Assembly (NCBI GenBank): GCA_016934455.1
Contig: JAFGSX010000095.1
Location: 1-42,535 of the forward strand
Origin: Deltaproteobacteria bacterium
Lineage (GTDB): Bacteria > Myxococcota > JACRCW01 > JAFGSX01
Direction: 5' to 3'
Length of the DNA: 42,535 nt
Shown: piece by piece, positions 1-7,597 of the stretch
Layout: each line of letters starts with the position of its first letter
Numbering within the stretch: position 1 is the stretch's first letter
Notes under the pieces: model-generated
The model's input: the letters and a program-made list of their open reading frames with translations, nothing else
The model's database searches: none
Told to the model about the DNA's origin: nothing
Translations under genes and position numbers: made by a program

Positions 1-1
1 C

Positions 2-529
2 CCGCTCGCCGGTGGCGAATGGCAGCGCCGCGTGCTGGTGCCGCTGCGCGGAGCCGGGATGGGCTGGATGTCGAGCCTGGTCAGCGACGACCAGGGGGAG
101 CTGCAGGTGGCCTTTGCGGCCCGGGCGGGCGGGCGCCTCTATTTCGCGCCGGTGCCGGCCGCGGGAGAGCTGGTGCGGCCACCGCGGCTGGCGCGCGACC
201 TCAGGCGCATGCGGCTGTCCGCCGCCCCCAACGGAGAGCTGGTGCTGGCCGCGGCCGCGGGCGAGCGCGGCGCTCCCGAACGAAGCGCGCTGATCGTGCT
301 GCGACGCAGCGCCGGCAGGTGGCGGCAAACGCTGGTCGACGAGAGGCGGCCGGTGGGCGGCTTTCTCGACGTGGCCGCGGCACCGCGCGGCGAGGCGCTG
401 GTGCTCTACTCGGCCGAGGTCGATCGCGGCCTGTGGCTGTACGACGAGACGCGGATCGCGACGCGGGTGATCGAGCGGCAACCCGACAGCCAGCCCGCCA
501 GCGCGCCGGCTGCGCCCCGGGCGCGGTGA
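2..529 (+). CDS. C-terminal part of a propeller-like secreted or surface protein (5' truncated)
   Basis: The frame is open to the window edge (codons from base 2), so the true start lies upstream; the GTG at 32 listed in the ORF track is probably internal. About 175 residues are visible. They consist of repeated short beta-strand-like segments such as ELQVAFAARAGGRLYFAPV and GELVLAAAAGERG, each pairing a small-residue turn with alternating hydrophobics, as in beta-propeller or sialidase-like repeats. The tail is Pro/Ala-rich (SQPASAPAAPRAR). No catalytic motif is visible and I cannot name a family. The gene is convergent with the next one, with only one base between the two stops. Confidence 0.6.
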   Translation, partial: PLAGGEWQRRVLVPLRGAGMGWMSSLVSDDQGELQVAFAARAGGRLYFAPVPAAGELVRPPRLARDLRRMRLSAAPNGELVLAAAAGERGAPERSALIVLRRSAGRWRQTLVDERRPVGGFLDVAAAPRGEALVLYSAEVDRGLWLYDETRIATRVIERQPDSQPASAPAAPRAR

Positions 530-530
530 G

Positions 531-1532
531 CTACTCGGCGATGACCGTGCCCTTGACCGTTGGCTTGCCCGCTTTTTCCTTCTCTTTCTTGGGCACCTTC
601 TTGCCCCGGTCCACGGTCTCGCTGCGCGGGATCAGGGGCACCACCTCGATCTCGGCGACGTGGGTGTCGTCCTCCTTGTCGCCGAGGTAAACGCTCTCGA
701 TCTTGACCACCAGGTTGAGCGCCTTGCTGCGCCTGAGCTTGAAGAACTTGAACTCGGGCTTGTTGGCGAACACCAGCTCCTCGGTGTCGCCGCCGATGTT
801 GATGCCCAGGTCCGAGAAGTCCAACGCCGAAATCTCATCGCCGACGTCGGATTCGGTCTGCACCTCGAGCAGGGCGCGGTGCAGGCGGTTGGCCCGCTTG
901 AACTCCCTGGCATCGGTCGACTTGCCCGGGAAGACGCCGATCATGCCCACCCCGATCGGCTTGGACAGCTTGACGGTGACACTCTCGCCGACGCCGGTGC
1001 CCTCGACCCCTTCGGCCCAGGCGGTGTCGAGGTCGTCGTCGAGCACGGCCGCCGGGTTCTCGCCGCGCTTGGTGCTGGAGGCGATCGCGCGCAGGCCCCG
1101 GAGCGGACCGCGATCCTCGCCGTTGAACACGAACTGGTCGCCGTATTTCCAGGCGAGGTACACCTCTTCGTCGCCGCTCGGCCCGCTGTGCACCATGGTC
1201 ATCTCGAGCCGACCGCGCGCGCCCCGCACCTCGCTGGCGTAGGTGCTGTCGAAAAAGACGTGATAGGCGGGCCGGTACTGGCCGCCGCTCTGCCTCAGGA
1301 TCAGCAGCCCGCCCTCGGAGCCGCCGGCTCCGGCGGAGCGGTAGGCGACCGCCACGTCCTCGACGCCGTCGTCGTTGAAGTCGGCCTGCGCCACGCTGGT
1401 GATGCGGAAGTCGCGGCCCAGCGCCTGGTACTCGGGCGCGGCCTTGTAGCCCTCGAGTGCATGCCCGGGCCCAGCCACCAACGCGAGCGCGGCAGCGAAG
1501 GCGAGCGATGCTGAGGCGACACGAAGCGTCAT
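531..1532 (-). CDS. Exported protein with FG-GAP-like segment and NADase-type glycan-binding (discoidin-like) domain
   Basis: This 333-residue protein starts at MTLRVAS, ten codons inside the ORF-track start, because that Met opens a clean signal peptide (hydrophobic SLAFAAALALVAG, then GHA). Residues about 40-130 hold an integrin/FG-GAP-like piece (ADFNDDGVEDVAVAY). Residues about 150-300 match the NADase-type glycan-binding domain found in many bacterial surface proteins: ASSTKRGENPAAVLDDDLDTAWAEGVEGTGVGE, a KRANRLHRALLEV strand, and a closing DDTHVAEIEV. The C-terminus is Lys-rich. By analogy it binds surface glycans or other ligands; no enzyme motif is seen. It lies 38 bases downstream of a metallopeptidase-like gene on the same strand, so the two may be cotranscribed. 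Confidence 0.78.
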   Translation of the reverse strand: MTLRVASASLAFAAALALVAGPGHALEGYKAAPEYQALGRDFRITSVAQADFNDDGVEDVAVAYRSAGAGGSEGGLLILRQSGGQYRPAYHVFFDSTYASEVRGARGRLEMTMVHSGPSGDEEVYLAWKYGDQFVFNGEDRGPLRGLRAIASSTKRGENPAAVLDDDLDTAWAEGVEGTGVGESVTVKLSKPIGVGMIGVFPGKSTDAREFKRANRLHRALLEVQTESDVGDEISALDFSDLGINIGGDTEELVFANKPEFKFFKLRRSKALNLVVKIESVYLGDKEDDTHVAEIEVVPLIPRSETVDRGKKVPKKEKEKAGKPTVKGTVIAE

Positions 1533-1570
1533 CTCTCCGCCGGATATCATCCTCTGGCACAACGGTACGG

Positions 1571-2167
1571 CTACTCAGTTGTAGTGTCAATTTTTAGTGG
1601 TCGCGTGATCATCATCACCGGCTGCAGAAAAAGATCGCGCGGGCCATAACTATGGCGCCGCTGCGGCTCGCCGGTCAGCACCGGACGGGTCAGCCAGGCC
1701 GGCATCAGCACCTCGCCGTCGATGGCCAGGCAGGCGGCGGTCTCCGGACCCAGCCGGGCGCGGGCGTCGGCGAACAGCCGGTCGAGCGCGCGGCGCGTCT
1801 GGCGCGGCGCGAGCGCCCGGTGCCGACGCTGTGCAGCCAGGCTGCCGGGCCGCTCCGGGTCGATGTGCCACAGCTCGTGCAACAGCGCCTCGAGCCGCCG
1901 CTCGGGCGTGCTCTGCCTGAACCAGAGCGGCCGCAGGGTCAGCTCGTACAACGCGCTCTGCCGCCCGAGGCGCACCTGCAGCGGCAGCCCGGGTCGGCAC
2001 AGCGAGCGGATCGAGGCGCGCGCCGCGCCGCGGGCCTGCCCGGTCACGATCAGGATCCGGCGCGCATCCACCGAACTCAGCGCGGGCAGCCGCCGGGTCA
2101 ACTCGTCGCAGAGCCGGTGCAGCGCCGGTGCCAGCTCGGGCCGGGAAGAGATCGGGCGCGTGACCAC
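1571..2167 (-). CDS. Small zinc metallopeptidase-like protein (HELWH motif)
   Basis: This 198-residue protein starts with GTG. The motif LLHELWHID (H97, E98, H101) is a canonical HExxH zinc site placed mid-protein after a conserved Leu-rich helix, as in the short putative metallopeptidases (SprT/phage metallopeptidase-like). A downstream RRHRALAP could give a third ligand. The N-terminal part contains ARRILIVTGQARGAARASI, a strand-turn-helix seen in such proteins. No signal peptide is visible, so it is probably cytoplasmic. A TGcTAGCGT element sits 6 bases before the GTG, which suggests a leaderless start. Substrate is unknown, and family placement rests mainly on the motif. Confidence 0.65.
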   Translation of the reverse strand: MVTRPISSRPELAPALHRLCDELTRRLPALSSVDARRILIVTGQARGAARASIRSLCRPGLPLQVRLGRQSALYELTLRPLWFRQSTPERRLEALLHELWHIDPERPGSLAAQRRHRALAPRQTRRALDRLFADARARLGPETAACLAIDGEVLMPAWLTRPVLTGEPQRRHSYGPRDLFLQPVMMITRPLKIDTTTE

Positions 2168-2173
2168 GCGCTC

Positions 2174-2182
2174 ACGCTAGCA
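2174..2182 (-). promoter_or_regulatory. Candidate extended -10 element of the HELWH protein gene
   Basis: On the minus strand TGcTAGCGT ends 6 bases before the GTG start, so predicted transcription begins at the start codon. TAGCGT is a weak -10, so this is tentative. Confidence 0.3.
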
Positions 2183-2221
2183 CGAACGCGCCGGACCCGA
2201 TCGGGCTTTTGCAGCCGCTCC

Positions 2222-2250
2222 TTGACTTGCACCAGCGCCGCGGTTACGAA
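2222..2250 (+). promoter_or_regulatory. Candidate sigma70-type promoter of the HemB-like operon
   Basis: TTGACT (2222-2227), a 17-base spacer and TACGAA (2245-2250) lie in the 136-base divergent gap. The -35 is good and the -10 mediocre. The leader to the chosen ATG would be about 47 bases and includes a GAGGTGG ribosome site. Confidence 0.35.
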
Positions 2251-2303
2251 GCGGGCTTTCATCCGCGGTGGCCATCGGCGGCGCGGCGAGAGCGAGGTGG
2301 CGC

Positions 2304-3281
2304 ATGGCCTTCCCCGAGCATCGGCTGCGCCGGCTGCGCCGCAGCGCCGGGTTGCGCCGGCTGGTGCGCGAGACGCGGCTCCAGATCGATCAACTGGTGC
2401 TGCCGATGCCGGTGGTGGGCGGCGGCGACGTCAGCGCGGAGGTGCCGTCGCTGCCGGGCGTGCGCCGGCTATCGGCGGAGCGCGCGGCCGAGCTGGCGGC
2501 CCGGGCCAGCGACGCCGGGATCGGAGCCGTGCTGCTGTGCGGGGTGGGCGAGCGCGCCGACGACCAGGGCAGCGAGGCGTGGAGCGACGGCGGCCCGGTG
2601 GCGCGCGCGGCCCGCGCCATCCGCAAGCAGCGACCCGGGCTGGTGCTGCTGACCGAGGTGGCGGTGGGCCCTTTCGCCAGCGGGGGCCGCGCCGGTCCGG
2701 TCGGCCGCGGCGGCGACGGCAGCGCGGCGGTCGACAACGACGCCGCGCTCGAGCTGATCGGCCAGATCGCGCTCTGCCACGCCCGCGCCGGCGTCGACAT
2801 CCTGGTTCCGATCGAGCAGATCGACGGCAGCGTCGGCTTCGCGCGCGAGGCTCTCGACGACAAGGGATTCGAGGCGGTGGCGATCGCGGCCAGCGGGCGG
2901 CTGGCGTCGGCCTTTGACGCGGCGCCGGCGGACGGCGGGGAACCGCCGCTGCTGGCCGCGGCCAGCGAGCTGCTCGATCCCGCCAATGGCGGCGAGGCGC
3001 TGCGCGCGCTGGCGCTGGGGATCGAGGAGGGCGCGGATCTGGCGCTGATCCGGCCGTCGCTCCCGGCGCTGGACCTGATCGGCGCGGCGCGGCGCGAGTT
3101 CGAGCTGCCGCTGGCCGCGTGCCAGGGGTGGGCCGAGTATGCGATGATCTGCGCCGCGGTTGAGATCTGCCGGATCGACGGCGCGGCGGCGCACCTCGAA
3201 TCGCTGCTGGCCGTGCACCGCGCGGGGGCAGATCTGATCGCAACGCCGTGGGCGCTGGAGGCTGCGCGCCGGCTGCGCTAG
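2304..3281 (+). CDS. HemB (porphobilinogen synthase) family protein lacking catalytic residues; predicted pseudoenzyme
   Basis: This 325-residue protein is collinear with HemB over its whole length: [20 protein letters not shown] at the start, SLPGVRRLS, GSEAWSDGGPVARAARAI, VDNDAALELIGQIAL, REALDDKGF, DPANGGEALRALAL, EYAMI, and HLESLLAVHRAGADLI at the end. Comparing by eye with E. coli HemB, both Schiff-base lysines are arginine here (SYSTKFAS becomes AASGRLAS, R199; MVKPA becomes LIRPS, R250). The zinc-site segment DTCFCEYTSHGHCG becomes EVAVGPFASGGRAG, losing all three cysteines and the Asp. The fold is clearly kept while synthase activity is very unlikely. The ATG at 2304 was chosen over the track start because GAGGTGG precedes it. 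DUF4177 and RDD genes follow in an operon. A true hemB is presumably elsewhere. Confidence 0.9.
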   Translation: MAFPEHRLRRLRRSAGLRRLVRETRLQIDQLVLPMPVVGGGDVSAEVPSLPGVRRLSAERAAELAARASDAGIGAVLLCGVGERADDQGSEAWSDGGPVARAARAIRKQRPGLVLLTEVAVGPFASGGRAGPVGRGGDGSAAVDNDAALELIGQIALCHARAGVDILVPIEQIDGSVGFAREALDDKGFEAVAIAASGRLASAFDAAPADGGEPPLLAAASELLDPANGGEALRALALGIEEGADLALIRPSLPALDLIGAARREFELPLAACQGWAEYAMICAAVEICRIDGAAAHLESLLAVHRAGADLIATPWALEAARRLR

Positions 3282-3300
3282 ACGCGGACCGGACCGGGGG

Positions 3301-3513
3301 TTGCCGGTGAAGGTGACGCGCTACAAGGTCGTCGAGTGCATGACAGTGGCCGACGACACGCTGGAGTCGATACTCAACGAGTGGACGCGCCAGGGCTGGG
3401 TCTTCGACGGCATGACCTTCGTGCCCAACGAGGCGAGCAAGCGGCCCAAGATGGCGTTCGTGATCTTCACCCGGCAGGAGGAGATCGCCGACGACTCGGG
3501 GGATGCGACGTGA
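3301..3513 (+). CDS. Small DUF4177-like protein
   Basis: This 70-residue protein starts at TTG 3301, or possibly GTG 3307 in the same frame; both follow a G-run (ACCGGGGG) that could act as ribosome site. The pattern YKVVE...LESILNEWTRQGWVFDGMTFV...FVIFTR is the short two-strand/helix/strand layout of DUF4177 proteins, where the tryptophans and GW of the helix end are conserved. Function is unknown. It lies 19 bases after the HemB-like gene, and its TGA overlaps the GTG of the RDD gene (GTGA), so the three genes are most likely one transcription and translation unit. Confidence 0.7.
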   Translation: MPVKVTRYKVVECMTVADDTLESILNEWTRQGWVFDGMTFVPNEASKRPKMAFVIFTRQEEIADDSGDAT

Positions 3514-4220
3514 GCGAAGACGATCGCGATGGCCGTCCAGATCTCGGCCCGTCCGACGTCTGGGACAACGATCCGTCCGCGCAGCGCCGGCAGACGCCGA
3601 TGGCAGTGGTGACCGCGGCCGATTTCGAGCGCCTCGGCCAACCGATCGACAGCGCCTCCGCCGCGGGCGAGCCGACGACGCCGGCCGTCACCGCGATGTC
3701 GCCTGCCGCGGGCGATGCAGCGGACGCGGGCACGGGCGCCGACGCGGCGCCGCCCGCCGGCCAGCCGGAGGCCTCCGATCGGGCACCGACGCCGGCCAAG
3801 TCCGATCTGCAGTTGCGCGTCATCGCCCGCGCCATCGACGTCGCGATCTTCGCGCTGCTGGCCGAATCGGTGGCCTTTGTGGGCCCGCTGGCCGCGCTGG
3901 TCTACCTGCTGCTGGCCGACGCCCTGTTCGAGGGAGCCTCGGTCGGCAAGCGGCTGACCCGGCTGCGGGTGGTGCGCTCGCGCGATCGCAAGCCGGCCAA
4001 CGTCTTCGACTCGCTGCTGCGCAACGCACCGCTCGGCATCGCCGGGCTGTTCGTTCTGATCCCGCTCGTCGGCTGGGCGCTGTTTTTGACGCTCGGCCTC
4101 GCCATCCTGCTGTTCGAGGGCTACCTGGTCTGGACCGACGGCCGGGGCGTCCGCGCCGGCGACATCCTGGCCGGCACCCAGGTGATCGAGATGCGGCGCC
4201 AGATCGCCGGCGAGCGCTGA
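3510..4220 (+). CDS. RDD family membrane protein
   Basis: This 236-residue protein starts at GTG 3510 inside the previous stop (GTGA overlap); the longer track ORF start is spurious. The first ~90 residues are acidic and Ala/Pro-rich, probably disordered and cytoplasmic. From about residue 93 comes the RDD domain: LQLRVIARAIDVAIFALL with the Arg-Asp pair in the first helix, VGPLAALVYLLLADALF, GASVGKRLTRLRVV, then LGIAGLFVLIPLVGWALF and LGLAILLFEGYLVW, giving four or five membrane segments. RDD proteins are poorly understood and some act in ion or compatible-solute homeostasis. Partner in the HemB-like/DUF4177 operon; no specific role can be read. Confidence 0.8.
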   Translation: MSEDDRDGRPDLGPSDVWDNDPSAQRRQTPMAVVTAADFERLGQPIDSASAAGEPTTPAVTAMSPAAGDAADAGTGADAAPPAGQPEASDRAPTPAKSDLQLRVIARAIDVAIFALLAESVAFVGPLAALVYLLLADALFEGASVGKRLTRLRVVRSRDRKPANVFDSLLRNAPLGIAGLFVLIPLVGWALFLTLGLAILLFEGYLVWTDGRGVRAGDILAGTQVIEMRRQIAGER

Positions 4221-4247
4221 CGCGCGCCGATCGCGCCGGTCCGGTGA

Positions 4248-4976
4248 TCAGGGCGCCGCGCTGCCGGGGCTGCTCGGCGTCGGCGGAGAGCCGGGCGCCG
4301 CGCGAAACGTGAACGGATAGGTGACGATCACGGTGCCGCCGCCCCGGGGGGCCTTCATGCGCAAGGCGTACATGGTCTCGCGCACGCACTCGGCCAGCTC
4401 GGGGTGCTGTTGCTCGGCCTCCTGGTTCAGGATATCGCTCGACGTCACGATGCCCCCCAGCTCGGGGGCGCCCTCGATCTTGAACTTGACCTTGAGCGTG
4501 ACATCGGGAAGCGGTTGGTCCTCGGGAGTCATCTCGTAGCACTCCCGGATCAGCGGCACGATCTCTCTGATGCGCGCCTGGATGTACTCCCTGTCGAGGC
4601 TGCCGAACTGGGAGTCGCTGCCCGGAGCGGACTGCGCCTGGCCCGCCGTCGCGGGCACGGCGGCCTCTTCCTCGGCTCGCTTCTTCTCGGTCAGCTTTTG
4701 CTGGATCGCCTTGAGCAACTGGGCGCGCTGCTCGGCGTCGATGCGCTCCACGCCCGGCACCTGCGTCTGCGGCAGGCGCAGCGGTCGGGCCGCTGTCGAC
4801 CGCGGCCCGGCCGCCCCAGCGGCGGGGTCGCCGGCAGCGGCGGGCGCGGTGGTCGGCGGCGTCTCGGGAATCGGCGGCGGTGACTGCCGCCGCAGGTACC
4901 AGATCAGCGCCACCACGGCCAGCAGCGCGATCGCGGTGGCGACCAGTTGCAGCAGCGACGACGATCGTCTGGCCAT
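4248..4976 (-). CDS. AgmX/PglI C-terminal domain membrane protein
   Basis: This 242-residue protein starts at MARRSSS, since the upstream 93 codons of the track ORF are non-coding Arg-rich sequence; GGAGC precedes this ATG. One membrane helix (LLQLVATAIALLAVVALIWYL) is followed by a Pro/Ala-rich periplasmic linker, a charged helix (LLKAIQQKLTEKKRAEEEAA), and the AgmX/PglI-type C-terminal domain: IREIVPLIRECYE, VTLKVKFKIEG, CVRETMYALRMKAP, VTYPFTF. The two conserved cysteines of this TonB-like module are present. In myxobacteria AgmX-type proteins belong to gliding and energy-transduction machines; here there are no motility neighbours. It is convergent with the RDD gene. Confidence 0.82.
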   Translation of the reverse strand: MARRSSSLLQLVATAIALLAVVALIWYLRRQSPPPIPETPPTTAPAAAGDPAAGAAGPRSTAARPLRLPQTQVPGVERIDAEQRAQLLKAIQQKLTEKKRAEEEAAVPATAGQAQSAPGSDSQFGSLDREYIQARIREIVPLIRECYEMTPEDQPLPDVTLKVKFKIEGAPELGGIVTSSDILNQEAEQQHPELAECVRETMYALRMKAPRGGGTVIVTYPFTFRAAPGSPPTPSSPGSAAP

Positions 4977-5002
4977 GACTGCTCCGACGCGAGGGGTGGG
5001 CC

Positions 5003-5031
5003 AGTGTAGCGTGCCGCCAGCGCGCGCACAA
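5003..5031 (-). promoter_or_regulatory. Candidate sigma70-type promoter of the AgmX/PglI gene
   Basis: On the minus strand TTGTGC, a 17-base spacer and TACACT are followed by a ~26-base leader containing GGAGC before the ATG. Confidence 0.4.
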
Positions 5032-5147
5032 CGCGGCCGCAGGCGCCGGCGCGGCGACCGCGGGTCGCGCTTGCGTTGGGTCGCGGTTTGGGTAATTTGC
5101 ACCCGTCGGCCGCCGCCACGGGCCGGGCGGCCGGGGAGAGACCAGGC

Positions 5148-5504
5148 ATGCCGTGCCGATCGCCGACGCTGTTGTTGGGTGGTGCGCTGCTGCTCGCCGG
5201 CTGCGCCACGACCAGGCTCGCCGAATCGATGCAGGTGACCGCACCCGAGGTCCATCCCGAGTTCACCAGCGACGCCAGCTTCAACGCCAAACTGTACTTC
5301 AAGAACGGGTCGGCCGAGGCGTGCGAGGTCGATGCCTACGAGCTGAGCTGGGAGGGTGGCGGTTTCAAGCGCATCGAGGCCAGGCCGACCTTCACCGTGC
5401 CCGCCAAGAAGACCGTCGACCGGGTGGTGACCGTCGGCTACGTCCGCGACGTGCGCGCGTTCCAGAAGAGCCTGAGCGTACAGGTCTACTGCCGCGTCAA
5501 ATGA
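5148..5504 (+). CDS. Small lipoprotein
   Basis: This 118-residue protein starts at MPCRSP, with GGGGAGAG upstream. The signal peptide LLLGGALLLAGC ends in a lipobox with Cys18. The mature part (FTSDASFNAKLYFKNGSAEACEVDAYELSWEGGGFK...FTVPAKKTVDRVVTV) looks like a single immunoglobulin-like beta sandwich resembling WHy/LEA-type domains, with two further cysteines that could pair. Function is unknown. Its 3' end overlaps the end of the FHA-sigma54 gene by 8 bases, convergently. Confidence 0.75.
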   Translation: MPCRSPTLLLGGALLLAGCATTRLAESMQVTAPEVHPEFTSDASFNAKLYFKNGSAEACEVDAYELSWEGGGFKRIEARPTFTVPAKKTVDRVVTVGYVRDVRAFQKSLSVQVYCRVK

Positions 5505-6828
5505 TCCCGTGCTTGCGCAGCAGCCGCTTGAACTGGGTGCGCTCTAAACCCGAGGCGCGCGCGGCCTGGCTGATGTTGTTGTCCGCGAGCTCGAGCTGCC
5601 GCACCAGGTAGTCGCGCTCGAAGCCCTCGAGCACGCGCCGCTTCTCGTCCTGAAACGGCGGCGGCGCGCGGCCGTCGCCGGCGATCTCGGTGCGGACCTC
5701 GCTGTCCTCTCCAAAACCGACCGGTTCGCGGCCGGTGGCGCGAAAGCGCGCCAGCGCGTTTCGCAGCTCGCGCACGTTGCCGGGCCAGACGTGGCCGGTG
5801 ATGAAGAGCTCGAGCGTGGCCGGCGCGATCGCCACCTCGCGGTGACCCATCTCCTCGAGCAGCACGCCGACCAGGACCGGGATGTCCTCGCGCCGTTCGC
5901 GCAGCGGCGGCACGGTCACGGTCACCGCGTTGAGCCGGAAGAACAGGTCCTTGCGAAAGCGGCCGGACTCGACCGCGGCGCCCAGGTCGCGGTTGGTGGC
6001 CGCGATGACCCTGGTGTCGACGGAGACGGTCTTTGACGAGCCGACCGGCCGCACCTGGTGCGACTCGAGCGCCCGCAGCAGCTTGGGCTGCAGCTCGAGC
6101 GGCAGCTCGCCGATCTCGTCGAGAAATATGGTTCCGCCGTCGGCGCGTTGGAAAGCGCCGCGGTAGTCGCTGTCGGCCCCGGTGAAGGCGCCGCGCCGGT
6201 GGCCGAACAGCTCGCTCTCGACCAGGGTCGGAGTCAACGCCGCGCAGTCGCAGACCTCGAACGGCCCCAGGCCGCGCTGCGAGTGGGCGTGGATCTCGCG
6301 CGCCACCAGCTCCTTGCCGACGCCGGTCTCGCCCAGGATCAGGGTGGCGTAGTCGATCCGCTCTAGCTTCTCGAGCAAGGCGTAGAGACGGCGCATTGCC
6401 GGCGAGGTGCCGATCAGCTTGCCATAGTGATCGAGCGCGCTGTGGGTCTCGCTGGCCGACTGATAGCGCGAGGCGAGCAGCAGCCGGGTATCGCCCACGC
6501 GCAGCGTCGATCCCAGCGGCAGCACCGCCCGCTCGACCCGGGTCTCGAGGTAGAAGGTGCCGTTCTTGCTGCCCAGGTCCGTGACCAGAAAGCCGTCTTC
6601 GGCGACGTCGATCCGGAGGTGGCGCGACGAGACGCGGCGGTCGTCGAGCACCAGGTCGCAACCCCGGCCGCGTCCGATCACCGCGCTGCCGCCCGGCAGC
6701 TCGAGGCGGGCGCCAGCGCTGGCGCCGAGCACGACGTGGATGGTGCAGCCGGGCAGCGGCGAGGTCTCCTCGTCGCCGCGTTCGAGGAGCAGCGAGATGG
6801 TCTTGCCGGGTTGCTCGAACGCGGACAT
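5497..6828 (-). CDS. FHA-domain sigma54-dependent transcription activator
   Basis: This 443-residue protein starts at MSAFEQ; the track ORF is extended by an unrelated frame lying over aat. FHA domain at about 48-118 (IGRGRGCDLVLDDRRVSSRHL, DLGSKNGTF), a phosphothreonine reader. AAA+ domain at about 138-370: Walker A GETGVGKE (166-173), the sigma54-contacting GAFTGA loop (213-218), Walker B TIFLDEIG, and FRKDLFFRLN with WPGNVREL. Fis-type helix-turn-helix at the C-terminus (NNISQAARASGLERTQFKRLL). FHA-linked activators are typical of myxobacteria, where Ser/Thr kinases control sigma54 promoters. No partner kinase is in the window. It is the last gene of a minus-strand run with aat. Confidence 0.93.
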   Translation of the reverse strand: MSAFEQPGKTISLLLERGDEETSPLPGCTIHVVLGASAGARLELPGGSAVIGRGRGCDLVLDDRRVSSRHLRIDVAEDGFLVTDLGSKNGTFYLETRVERAVLPLGSTLRVGDTRLLLASRYQSASETHSALDHYGKLIGTSPAMRRLYALLEKLERIDYATLILGETGVGKELVAREIHAHSQRGLGPFEVCDCAALTPTLVESELFGHRRGAFTGADSDYRGAFQRADGGTIFLDEIGELPLELQPKLLRALESHQVRPVGSSKTVSVDTRVIAATNRDLGAAVESGRFRKDLFFRLNAVTVTVPPLRERREDIPVLVGVLLEEMGHREVAIAPATLELFITGHVWPGNVRELRNALARFRATGREPVGFGEDSEVRTEIAGDGRAPPPFQDEKRRVLEGFERDYLVRQLELADNNISQAARASGLERTQFKRLLRKHGII

Positions 6829-6835
6829 GACGACA

Positions 6836-6864
6836 AAGCTACGCAATGCGGCGCGGGCGCGCAA
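6836..6864 (-). promoter_or_regulatory. Candidate promoter of the FHA-sigma54 gene, near-leaderless
   Basis: On the minus strand TTGCGC, a 17-base spacer and TAGCTT end 7 bases before the ATG, so transcription would start within a base or two of the start codon. No ribosome site precedes the ATG. Confidence 0.35.
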
Positions 6865-6887
6865 TCGCGGCGTCACCCCAAGCAACC

Positions 6888-7565
6888 TCAGCGACCGGCG
6901 TCGACGGCCGGCGCCAACGGCGCGGGTTGGTCGCGCAGCCGCTCGAGCAGCGCCAGGTAGTCGCCGCGCGGCATCTCCAGCGCGCCCATCTGCGACAGGA
7001 ACGGGTTGGGCACCTGGCCGTCGATCAGCGCAAAGCCGAGCTGGCACAGGTGGACGAGCGCGATCTTCGAGGCGTCGGGGCGGCGGCTGAACATCGATTC
7101 GCCGCAGAAGATCTTGCCCACGGCCACGCCGTACAGGCCGCCGACCAGGGCGCCGCCCTGCCAGCACTCGATCGAGTGGGCGTGGCCGGCGCGGTGCAGC
7201 GCGTTGTAAGCAGCGCGCATGTCGTCGGTGATCCAGGTGCCGTCGGCTCTGGCCCGCGGAGCGGCGCAGCCGGCGATGACCGCGGCGAAGTCGCGGTCGA
7301 CGGTGACCTGGTAGGGCCGCTGCCGCAGGCGCTTGCGCAGGCTGCGCGAGATCCTGAGCTGGTCGGGCACGAACACCGTGCGCGGATCGGGCGAGAACCA
7401 GAAGATCGGGTCGCCCTCGTTGTACCAGGGGAAGATGCCGTGGCGGTAGGCATACAGCAGCCGCTCCTGTCCGAGGTCGCCGCCCGCGGCGAGCAGGCCG
7501 CTCTCGAGCGCAGCGGTCACCGGCGGAAAGGCGTCGGGCGGGTCGAGCGGGTCGAGGATCCTCAT
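6888..7565 (-). CDS. aat: Leucyl/phenylalanyl-tRNA--protein transferase
   Basis: This 225-residue protein has the usual family length. It transfers Leu or Phe from tRNA to N-terminal Lys/Arg of proteins, making N-degrons for ClpAP; it acts in the cytoplasm. Diagnostic stretches are visible: [39 protein letters not shown], the [23 protein letters not shown] block, [18 protein letters not shown], and [17 protein letters not shown]. All substrate-binding motifs look intact. The gene lies 32 bases downstream of the Cys-rich lipoprotein and 59 upstream of the FHA-sigma54 gene. A short Pro/Ala tail is extra. Confidence 0.97.
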   Translation of the reverse strand: MRILDPLDPPDAFPPVTAALESGLLAAGGDLGQERLLYAYRHGIFPWYNEGDPIFWFSPDPRTVFVPDQLRISRSLRKRLRQRPYQVTVDRDFAAVIAGCAAPRARADGTWITDDMRAAYNALHRAGHAHSIECWQGGALVGGLYGVAVGKIFCGESMFSRRPDASKIALVHLCQLGFALIDGQVPNPFLSQMGALEMPRGDYLALLERLRDQPAPLAPAVDAGR

Positions 7566-7597
7566 CCGGGGCTGGGGGGCCGGTCACCGAACGGCGA

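Noticed and set aside
1554-1569. Sigma54-type promoter (TGGCAC...)
   Set aside because: The -12 TTGC element is missing; the other TGGCACG at 27859 also lacks it.
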